Source: Bacteroidales bacterium
Lineage (GTDB): Bacteria; Bacteroidota; Bacteroidia; Bacteroidales; WCHB1-69
Direction: 5' to 3'
Assembly (NCBI GenBank): GCA_028683685.1
Contig: JAQUHH010000002.1
Coordinates: 1-25,887 of the forward strand
DNA: 25,887 bases
Shown: piece by piece, positions 1-6,822 of the stretch
Layout: the number at the start of each line of letters is the position of its first letter
How positions within the stretch are numbered: the stretch's first letter is position 1
The notes under the pieces: model-generated
The model's input: the letters and a program-made list of their open reading frames with translations, nothing else
The model's database searches: none
Told to the model about the DNA's origin: nothing
Translations under genes and position numbers: made by a program

Positions 1-1271
1 CAGCCGATTGGAAAACCACTTACTACATCCGCGATGCACAGGGCAACCCTATGGCAACATACAAACAAAGTTCCGAAACCGAAGCAGCTTCATTTAAGCT
101 AATTGAACGACCAATGTATGGTTCATCACGTGTGGGCATCGATAACTACTCCCTAGAATTTATTGGATATTCAACATCCACAAGCAGAATTTACAATCAC
201 GTTTTAGGCTTAAAGCAATACGAACTCACCAACCATCTTGGCAACGTTTTAACCACCATTTCCGACAAAAAATTCCCGATTGACAACAACGGACTTATTG
301 ACCATTATGTGGCTGATATTACCAGTGTAAGCGATTACTATCCGTTTGGAAGTCCGATGGATGGACGGACTTTTGGGTCGTTCCGGTACGGGTTTAACAC
401 TCAAGAAAAGGTGGATGAAGTTTATGGCAAAGGCAATTTGAACACTGCTTTGTTCTGGGAGTATGATACACGCTTGGGGAGACGGTGGAACTTAGATCCG
501 AAACCACAAATAAACATTAGTGATTATGCGGTGATGGGGAATAATCCGATTGCGAATGTGGATTGGTTAGGGGATATTTGGGATCCAAGTTGGGCGGATG
601 GTTTTGATAAAAAACAATCAGAAATAATAATGGGACATGTAGTTGAAATGTACACATCAAGTGATATTTTTAGAAATGTAATTAATAGATTAAACAGCTC
701 GAATACTAGGTATTTTGTTTATTCTGAAAATCAGATACGACCGAGAAATTCAAGTGGTGTAAATAAGGTTTATCAAGATGCACAATACAATGATTACAAA
801 ACTCAGTATGTAAATACTGGCGGATATTATGATAAAAAACAATCTATAACATTGCATATTTTCAATTTTGGTTTTACATACAAATCTGTAATATTTGAAG
901 AAGTGTTTCATTTGGGACAAGGGGATTACTACAAAGAAAAAGGAATAATCTCTAATGATTTATATGTTGAAATTGAGGCAAAAATTGCTAAGTCATTGGC
1001 TGGTTTTGCAGATAACATTTGGGATGGGAAAAAAGTACAAAGTTTCAGCAAAGATTATGGCAATTTGATGAACAAATATTTATCAGGTAAAAATTTAAGT
1101 AAAAAAGAAAATCAAATGTTATATGAAGGAATAAGAGGAGTTGCTGATGAAATATTGCAAACCGAAATATATGCAAAGAAACTTAAAGTTGACGGAAAAG
1201 AATTTTTAGATAATTTAAATATTGATGTTATTTTCAAATACCTTAAAGAAGATGCAAAACCACAAAATTAG
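1..1271 (+). CDS. RHS/YD-repeat polymorphic toxin, C-terminal part (5' end outside window)
   Basis: The frame is open from the left edge, so the ATG at 51 is internal and the gene starts outside the window; 422 codons are visible. The first ~190 residues carry the RHS-associated core: YYIRDAQGN, then LTNHLGNVL, DYYPFGSPMDGR, RYGFNTQEK, EYDTRLGRRWNLDP and GNNPIANVDWLGD. In known RHS proteins this core ends the cage-forming part and is followed by a variable toxin tip. Here the tip runs from about base 590 to 1271 (roughly 230 residues) and is clearly more AT-rich than the core. It contains EEVFHLGQ at 900-923, then EIEA at 969-980. The layout recalls the HExxH...E zinc sites of metallopeptidase toxins, but the first His is Glu. 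The next gene overlaps the 3' end by about 20 bases, as expected for a toxin/immunity pair. RHS identity is firm; the tip's activity is inference. Confidence 0.88.
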   Translation, partial: ADWKTTYYIRDAQGNPMATYKQSSETEAASFKLIERPMYGSSRVGIDNYSLEFIGYSTSTSRIYNHVLGLKQYELTNHLGNVLTTISDKKFPIDNNGLIDHYVADITSVSDYYPFGSPMDGRTFGSFRYGFNTQEKVDEVYGKGNLNTALFWEYDTRLGRRWNLDPKPQINISDYAVMGNNPIANVDWLGDIWDPSWADGFDKKQSEIIMGHVVEMYTSSDIFRNVINRLNSSNTRYFVYSENQIRPRNSSGVNKVYQDAQYNDYKTQYVNTGGYYDKKQSITLHIFNFGFTYKSVIFEEVFHLGQGDYYKEKGIISNDLYVEIEAKIAKSLAGFADNIWDGKKVQSFSKDYGNLMNKYLSGKNLSKKENQMLYEGIRGVADEILQTEIYAKKLKVDGKEFLDNLNIDVIFKYLKEDAKPQN

Positions 1272-2037
1272 ATTATGTCATATTATAGTTCTATTTGTAT
1301 TTATATCGTGTTCAGCCATAGCCTTAAACTATTATTTGCGATTTAAAAAACTATCATTAGACTATGAGGAACTAGAGTCTGATTTCGATAGTTTTTATTA
1401 TGGGAATAGGACTTTGAGTTTTCAGCATTCATCATTTTACCGGACTGTTAAATTTTTTACAGAAGAAGCAAAAATTGGGAATAAGTATTATTTGGATTCT
1501 GATATTAGTTTTCATAGTATTAATGAAGAATATCTTCTATTTAGAAAGTTTGGTTTGATTGATAAACAATATGAAGAGTTTAATTATTTGCCAGATTCTT
1601 TACGTAATTTCAAAATTGAATTTAACAATCTTATATTGTCAGAAACATTAAAAAATGAAGTTTATGAGTTTTTCAGCAATAATAATGATGTTGTAAATAA
1701 TGAAAGATACTTTGATGGGTTTTACTGTGAGTCTAAGTTGGATAAAAACATAAAAATCAATAATCAAGCACTTCATACTTATATTGAGCATGAATTTTGG
1801 AATAATAATGTCAAAAATATAGGCATTAAAACAAGAATTGGAGCGTATGTAGATGTGACTTGTTCAGGAGATATAAGTGCTCAAATTTTTCTTAAATCAG
1901 GAACATTTTTGGATTCTTTATTTCTTAGTTTCATCAATGATTTACCAAAAGTAAAACCAGGAATGATTAATGATAAAACTGTTAATAGCAGAGAGAAAGT
2001 GTATTTTAACAACTTGATAAATGGTCCAATATTGTAA
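1252..2037 (+). CDS. Candidate immunity protein of the RHS toxin, membrane-anchored, family not recognised
   Basis: A 261-residue product if the ATG at 1252 is used. Earlier in-frame starts (TTG 1222, ATG 1225) lie deeper in the toxin gene; 1252 is preferred because AAAGAAG directly precedes it and the hydrophobic segment then sits at the N-terminus. Residues 10-28 are hydrophobic and include FVFISCSA, which could be a lipobox with Cys20 or part of a transmembrane anchor; the continuing hydrophobic run slightly favours an anchor. The rest is charged, rich in Asn, Phe and Tyr, and matches no family I recognise. Overlap with the toxin stop, similar AT-rich composition and position directly after an RHS tip make it the natural immunity candidate. 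A membrane-held, outward-facing immunity protein would imply a toxin acting in the periplasm or at the membrane. Function is inferred from context only. Confidence 0.6.
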   Translation: MQNHKIRLCHIIVLFVFISCSAIALNYYLRFKKLSLDYEELESDFDSFYYGNRTLSFQHSSFYRTVKFFTEEAKIGNKYYLDSDISFHSINEEYLLFRKFGLIDKQYEEFNYLPDSLRNFKIEFNNLILSETLKNEVYEFFSNNNDVVNNERYFDGFYCESKLDKNIKINNQALHTYIEHEFWNNNVKNIGIKTRIGAYVDVTCSGDISAQIFLKSGTFLDSLFLSFINDLPKVKPGMINDKTVNSREKVYFNNLINGPIL

Positions 2038-2177
2038 TTTATCTTTTCTCCTGCACTGCAAGTTCCGAAATAAACCCTTATAAATTGAACTTCAAAAAAA
2101 CTTATACCGATACGGTTTCTGTAATAGTCCAATTTGATAAAATCTATTGGACTCAAACAGAAAATCTATCGGCATAA
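2010..2177 (+). pseudogene. Possible gene remnant after the immunity gene
   Basis: An open stretch of about 55 codons runs from a TAA at 2007-2009 to a TAA at 2175-2177 in a different frame from the immunity gene. It has no ATG or obvious start. Its translation looks protein-like: a hydrophobic stretch IVIYLFSC resembling the end of a lipoprotein signal, followed by a polar segment with KTYTDTVSVIVQFDK and ending TQTENLSA. It could be the tail of an older immunity or RHS-associated gene left by cassette exchange, or a second gene broken by a frameshift. It could also be chance, since the stretch is short. Confidence 0.3.
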
Positions 2178-2220
2178 AAAAATTACTAAAAAACCGCTTC
2201 AATCCATTGCCCTGTAATGC

Positions 2221-2740
2221 GTAGCGAGAAGAGAGTTGAGAGTTGAGAGTTAAGAGTTTGCCTATTAAGAGTTGTCAATTGCAAGGAGAAAGGAGAAAGT
2301 TGAAAGCTAAAAAAATTAAGAGTTTAGAGTTGTCAAGGGAAAAGGAGAAAGGAGAAAGTTAAAAGTTGAAAGTTATTAAATTACGAAAATCAATTATCAG
2401 CTAGTTACCCAGTCACCCAGTTACTCAGTCACTTTTTTCAACACTCGGTTACCGAGTTACTATGCGAAGCATTTTCACACTCACTCTCACACTATTCTCA
2501 GGAGACGAGGTTTATTCTGGTGTCAGCAATTATTCAGGCGTGAGCACCCAGTCACTCGGTTACTCAGTCACCCAGTCACTTTTTAATCATTAAATAAATT
2601 CATCCGACCGCAGGGAGAAAATGTGACTTAGATAGAAAGCAGAAAGACAGACGACAGTAAACAATTCTTAATTGATATTTACTTACTAAGAGCGAAAATC
2701 GTGTCACTCATTTACCTGTTTACCTGTCCACCCGTTCACC
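2221..2740. repeat. Blocks of degenerate 7-8 bp tandem repeats in a gene-free region
   Basis: The gap 2178-2838 holds no convincing gene and is mostly short-unit repeats. The heptamer GAGAGTT occurs four times in tandem at 2231-2258, the last unit with one change. Two copies of a larger purine-rich module (TTAAGAGTT...GTCAA...GGAGAAAGGAGAAAGTT) lie at about 2266-2306 and 2315-2372. An octamer of the form CAGTYACY is tandem about four times at 2403-2435 and four times at 2549-2580, each block running into a T tract. Two related units lie at 2446-2461. Five further octamers (GTGTCACT, CATTTACC, TGTTTACC, TGTCCACC, CGTTCACC) fill 2701-2740 exactly. Two adjacent imperfect 18-bp copies lie at 2512-2529 and 2530-2547. 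Such spacer DNA next to an RHS cassette may mark or promote rearrangement; that is inference. Confidence 0.75.
2443..2457. repeat. 15-bp perfect palindrome within the octamer repeats
   Basis: ACTCGGTTACCGAGT reads as its own reverse complement around a single central base. It is formed where one CGGTTACC octamer meets one GAGTTACT octamer, so it may be a by-product of the repeat units or a protein-binding site. Confidence 0.55.
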
Positions 2741-2811
2741 AAAAATAAATCCAATCCAACTAAACCAAAGTGATTTCTTTTGCGTTTATTAGATTTGTAA
2801 GTCAAAAACAT

Positions 2812-2819
2812 TAATTTTG
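2812..2819 (+). promoter_or_regulatory. Possible -7 element (TAnnTTTG) upstream of the outer-membrane protein gene
   Basis: TAATTTTG matches the Bacteroidota -7 consensus 19 bases before the ATG at 2839. The nearest upstream TTTG (2794-2797) is only 14 bases away, shorter than the usual spacing of about 17-23, so support is weak. Confidence 0.3.
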
Positions 2820-2838
2820 TTTTCGAAAACAATTGATT

Positions 2839-5800
2839 ATGTGCCAAAAATTGAAATATCTTTTTAAAAAACATCGCTTATTGATGCCCATTTTACTATG
2901 GATATTGATTTTTCCATCTACTTTATCGGCACAGTTTTACAACGGCATGCATATGAATTTTGGCAAAAACAGAATTCAATATCAAGATTTCAACTGGATG
3001 TATTATCGCTCCGACCGATGTGATGTCTATTTTTATCCCAAAGGAAAAAAAATAGCTCAATATGTTTTGAAATACGGTTCCAAGGAGATTGAAGAAATGG
3101 AACAAAAAATCGGAAATGCACTCGAAAATAAAATTCAATTTATTATTTATACCAATTACAAAGATTTTAAAGAGTCAAACATTGGTTTGATGGGAGAAAA
3201 TTTATATAATACAGGCGGAGTAAACTACATTTCGGGCAATAAAGTTTTTCTTTATTTCGATAAAGGATACAGCGACTTGGACAAAATGATGCAAGGAGGA
3301 ATTGCATCTGTTATTATCAACGAAATGCTTTACGGTGGAAGTGTTTTTTCACAAGTCAAAAACCAAACCATGCTCAGTGTCCCAGTATGGTTTTCAGAAG
3401 GGTTACTCTCTTTTTATACCGATTATTGGAATTTTAATTTGGATGACGAATATCGAAAACTCATCCTAAATAATAAAGCAGCCGACATTACCAAGTTAAA
3501 AGGACAAGATGCTGTGGTGGCAGGTCATGCCTTTTGGAAATTTGTGGCCGATAAGTATAGCGATCGAACTGTTGCTGGAGTTGTTAATATGACTCGAAAT
3601 ATTAGAAATTATGAAAAAGCTATTTTGTATACTCTCGGAACTGCGTTTGATATATTGTACAAGGCTTCATTAGAGTATTATAAGCAAAAATATGTAATTG
3701 ATTTAGAGCGAGATTTGCCCGAAAGTAAAAATGTAATTAAAACAAAAAAACAAACCGATTATACTCAATTTGCCGTAGCCAACACCCATGAACATATTGC
3801 CTATGTTACCAACCAAGAAGGGCAAGAGCGAGTTTGGATAAAACTTGAAAACAGAAAAAGAGCACGAAAAATTTACAAATTTCATCATCGCATTGAAGAC
3901 AATCCCGATTTTTCATATCCGTTAATTGCCTGGTATCCAAGGGGTGAAATGTTGGGAATGATATATCGCGAAAAAGAACAAATGTATTATGTGACCTACA
4001 ATGTAGCAACCAAAGAGAAAATAAAAAGACCCATTACTAACATAGATAAAGTGACCTCTTTTGCTTATTCAAACGATGGAAGATATTTCGCTTTTTCGGG
4101 TATAAAAAACGGACAATCAGACATTTATGTCTATTTTTTAGTTTCCAATTCCTATATTCAAATTACAGATGATTTATACGATGATTATGCTCCAAGTTTT
4201 TATGAAAACAATTCTAAAATCATCTTTAGCTCAAATCGAAACGAAGATAGTATCCAAATTAAAAATTTTCCAAACAGAAAAATTCTAAAATCAACATATG
4301 ATCTTTTTGTCTATGACTTTGAAAATCGCAACAACATTTTGTATCGTGTGAGTGAAAATACCCTCTCAAATCAAACACATGCTATCGAAACGGGGAAAAA
4401 TCAATTTGTATTTTTAAGCAGCGAAACGGGGATTCGAAATAGATATTTAGGTTCTTTCGACAGTACCATAAGTCACATTGATACCTCCATTCATTACCGT
4501 AAATTCACCCACATTTCTCCGCTAACCAACTACCGATTTTCCATTTTGGAACACAAATACAAACGATCAGAAAAAATGTTTTTTGAAACCTTTAATCTGA
4601 AAGATACTTATACCATTTCTCAAAAACCATTTTCTTTAGAAACAAATTTTGAAAAACTAACGCCCACCAAATTCAGAACAGAATTAGGAGTCATGCGGGA
4701 ATTAAAAACGCAAAAACAAGATTCTACAGTGGTCTCATTGCAGAAAAAAAGAAAACGCTTGGCAACAGTTCTTCTTAAAGATGCGTACAAAGATCATCCC
4801 AATTATATTGCAGAAACAGGTCGCCAATCTCTTTTTTTGATTGGTTTTGACACTTTGAAAAGTAAAAATGAAGAAAATACTGGCTTAGCTCCAAATCAGG
4901 TAGAACGCAGTTATCAAGTGCAATATAACATTAGTCAAATTGTAACTCAGCTTGATTTTAGCTTCCTGAATACACAATATCAACAATTTGCTGGCGGTGT
5001 TTCTCCCATATACCAAAATGCTGGTTTCAACGCTTTGATGATGGTTGGCACGAACGATCTTTTTGAAGATTATCGAATTATTGGAGGAATGCGTTTTTCC
5101 ATTGATTTTACGGATACTGAATTTTTACTCAGTTACGAAAATTTAAAACATCGTTTGGACAAACAAGTCACCTTTTATCGTCAAAATTCAAAATATTATT
5201 ACGAGTATTTTGTCACCAAGCAAACTTCACACACTTTGGCTTACATTCTCAAGTGGCCCTTTTCTGAAGTCTCTGCTGTTAGAGGAACCGTTTTGGGACG
5301 ACAAGACAGAATGATAATTTTGGCAACGGATATGCTTACCCTTCAACAGCCCAATTATTACGCTTATTGGGGCGGATTAAAAGGAGAATATATTTTTGAT
5401 AACACAAAAGAGTTGACCACAAATATATTGAGAGGAACACGCTCTAAAATTTTTGGCGAATATTATCAATCTATTGACAGCGAGCAAAAAAATTTATTTG
5501 TTGTCGGTGCCGATTATCGTCACTATACTCCCATTTATAAAACTTTTATTTGGGCAAACAGAATTGCTGCAAGCACTTCTTTTGGGAAAAATCGCTTAAT
5601 TTATTACATGGGCGGAGTAGACAATTGGCTTTTCCCAAAATTCAATCAAGAAACGAATATTGCAGAAGATCAAAATTACACCTACCAAACTTTGGCAACA
5701 AATATGAGAGGATTTACACAAAACATCCGCAATGGAAATAGTTTTGCCGTGATAAACAGCGAACTCCGATTGCCTATTTTTCAAGTTTTCAGATCCAAAC

Positions 5801-6096
5801 CTATTAAATCTAGCTTTTTGTACAACTTCCAATTGATTGGTTTTGGCGATATTGGCACAGCATGGACGGGCTCAAATCCGTATTCGGATGACAATTCTTT
5901 GTTTAAACAAGTAATTACAAGTGGTCCCATCACCGTTACCCTACAAAAACAAACCGATCCCATTGTAGGCGGTTATGGTTTTGGAATGCGATCGAAAATC
6001 TTTGGTTATTTTGTCCGTGCCGACTGGGCATGGGGGGTCGAAGATAGAGCCATTCAAAAAGGAATTTTCTATTTTTCATTAAATCTAGATTTTTAA
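2839..6096 (+). CDS. Outer-membrane protein: degenerate peptidase-MA-like region, TolB-like propeller, Omp85-like barrel
   Basis: A 1085-residue product from the ATG at 2839; a TTG two codons earlier is less likely. Residues 1-32 form a signal peptide ending near LSAQ. Residues ~35-290 resemble the peptidase MA layout seen in Bacteroidota propeller proteins, but the HExxH place reads N161-E-M-L-Y165, so neither zinc His is present; WFSEG at 184-188 keeps the later Trp/Glu-Gly motif. Residues ~300-600 contain TolB/PD40-type blades, for example YSNDGRYFAFSG near 410 and KIIFSSNRNED. The last ~390 residues alternate like beta strands. They include RGF at 957-959, as in the L6 loop of Omp85 proteins, then ELRLP, a GDIGTAW segment, and a final strand ending in Phe. 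I infer an outer-membrane, non-catalytic protein that could act in export, assembly or surface binding. It stands alone, 77 bases before the next gene. Confidence 0.7.
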   Translation: MCQKLKYLFKKHRLLMPILLWILIFPSTLSAQFYNGMHMNFGKNRIQYQDFNWMYYRSDRCDVYFYPKGKKIAQYVLKYGSKEIEEMEQKIGNALENKIQFIIYTNYKDFKESNIGLMGENLYNTGGVNYISGNKVFLYFDKGYSDLDKMMQGGIASVIINEMLYGGSVFSQVKNQTMLSVPVWFSEGLLSFYTDYWNFNLDDEYRKLILNNKAADITKLKGQDAVVAGHAFWKFVADKYSDRTVAGVVNMTRNIRNYEKAILYTLGTAFDILYKASLEYYKQKYVIDLERDLPESKNVIKTKKQTDYTQFAVANTHEHIAYVTNQEGQERVWIKLENRKRARKIYKFHHRIEDNPDFSYPLIAWYPRGEMLGMIYREKEQMYYVTYNVATKEKIKRPITNIDKVTSFAYSNDGRYFAFSGIKNGQSDIYVYFLVSNSYIQITDDLYDDYAPSFYENNSKIIFSSNRNEDSIQIKNFPNRKILKSTYDLFVYDFENRNNILYRVSENTLSNQTHAIETGKNQFVFLSSETGIRNRYLGSFDSTISHIDTSIHYRKFTHISPLTNYRFSILEHKYKRSEKMFFETFNLKDTYTISQKPFSLETNFEKLTPTKFRTELGVMRELKTQKQDSTVVSLQKKRKRLATVLLKDAYKDHPNYIAETGRQSLFLIGFDTLKSKNEENTGLAPNQVERSYQVQYNISQIVTQLDFSFLNTQYQQFAGGVSPIYQNAGFNALMMVGTNDLFEDYRIIGGMRFSIDFTDTEFLLSYENLKHRLDKQVTFYRQNSKYYYEYFVTKQTSHTLAYILKWPFSEVSAVRGTVLGRQDRMIILATDMLTLQQPNYYAYWGGLKGEYIFDNTKELTTNILRGTRSKIFGEYYQSIDSEQKNLFVVGADYRHYTPIYKTFIWANRIAASTSFGKNRLIYYMGGVDNWLFPKFNQETNIAEDQNYTYQTLATNMRGFTQNIRNGNSFAVINSELRLPIFQVFRSKPIKSSFLYNFQLIGFGDIGTAWTGSNPYSDDNSLFKQVITSGPITVTLQKQTDPIVGGYGFGMRSKIFGYFVRADWAWGVEDRAIQKGIFYFSLNLDF

Positions 6097-6173
6097 AAAT
6101 AGAGTTCAAAAAATTAGCATACTTTTATTATCTCTTTTTATCTTAAAAATGACACCTTGAAAAATAATGAAAT

Positions 6174-6617
6174 ATGAATCAAGTCGACGAAAGAATTCTG
6201 AAATTTATCCATAAACATCATGTTTTAAATCTATCTACCTATTCAAATGGAGAAATTTGGACTTGCTCCTGTTTTTACGCCTTTGATTCCGAAAATATGC
6301 AATTTATTATCACATCCGATTTGAATACAAAGCACGCTCAACATGCACTCGAAAATCCAGAAGTATCGGGAACAATTGTTCTTGAAACAAAAATAGTCGG
6401 AAACATTCAAGGGATCCAATTTTCTGGAAATTTGTTAAAACTGAATGATGTTCAAGAACTTAATGCAAGAAAAGTGTACTTAAAAAAATTCCCTTTTGCA
6501 GTTTTAATAAAAACCTCGCTATGGGTCATTCCTCTATATCATATAAAATTTACCAACAATCGTCTAGGTTTTGGGAAAAAAATTTTTTGGAATTTTATAC
6601 ACAATAAATCAAGCTGA
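6174..6617 (+). CDS. yhbP: YhbP family (UPF0306) protein, flavin-reductase-like split barrel
   Basis: A 147-residue protein, the length of E. coli YhbP. From memory it shares the pattern of that family almost end to end: HVLNLST near the start, GEIWTCSCFYAFD, T-KHAQHA, VSGTIV, GIQFSG, ARKVYLKKFPFA, LWVIPL and IKFTNNRLGFGKKIFW. The fold is related to pyridoxamine-5'-phosphate oxidase and FMN-binding split barrels, but no reaction is established for the family. It has no signal peptide and should be cytoplasmic. The start is the ATG at 6174, preceded by an A-rich stretch with no clear Shine-Dalgarno sequence. Neighbours do not suggest a partner. Family assignment is confident; function is unknown. 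Confidence 0.85.
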   Translation: MNQVDERILKFIHKHHVLNLSTYSNGEIWTCSCFYAFDSENMQFIITSDLNTKHAQHALENPEVSGTIVLETKIVGNIQGIQFSGNLLKLNDVQELNARKVYLKKFPFAVLIKTSLWVIPLYHIKFTNNRLGFGKKIFWNFIHNKSS

Positions 6618-6680
6618 ATATCACATTATTAACTCTCCATTGTTAATTTGTTTCACATAAGTTTGAAAAAATATTTGATT

Positions 6681-6688
6681 TATATTTG
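6681..6688 (+). promoter_or_regulatory. Possible -7 element upstream of nrdJ
   Basis: TATATTTG fits TAnnTTTG. An upstream TTTG lies at 6662-6665, giving a 15-base spacer, somewhat short. It would leave an untranslated leader of roughly 130 bases before the ATG at 6823. I saw no convincing cobalamin riboswitch in that leader. Confidence 0.35.
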
Positions 6689-6822
6689 TATTTTCGCAAT
6701 ATAGGATTTAAATGTAGCTTATATCTAGTTGTTCATTGTATATCAGTTACTTAACAAAACTCAAAAAAACAAGCAACACTTAAGCCCTAGGAAATCAGAT
6801 AATTAACATAAAAATAACTAAA

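Noticed and set aside
1881..2156. Minus-strand open frame of 91 codons across the end of the immunity gene
   Set aside because: It lies opposite a longer coding frame, has no recognisable domain and no promoter, and crosses the remnant region.
2221..2740. CRISPR array
   Set aside because: The repeats are 7-8 bases, degenerate and without regular unique spacers; no cas gene is nearby.
6628..6647. Terminator after the yhbP gene
   Set aside because: ATTAAC/GTTAAT gives only a six-base AT-rich stem with an eight-base loop and a poor T tail.
6689..6822. Cobalamin riboswitch before nrdJ
   Set aside because: The leader is too short, and I see no B12-box-like sequence or long stems in it.
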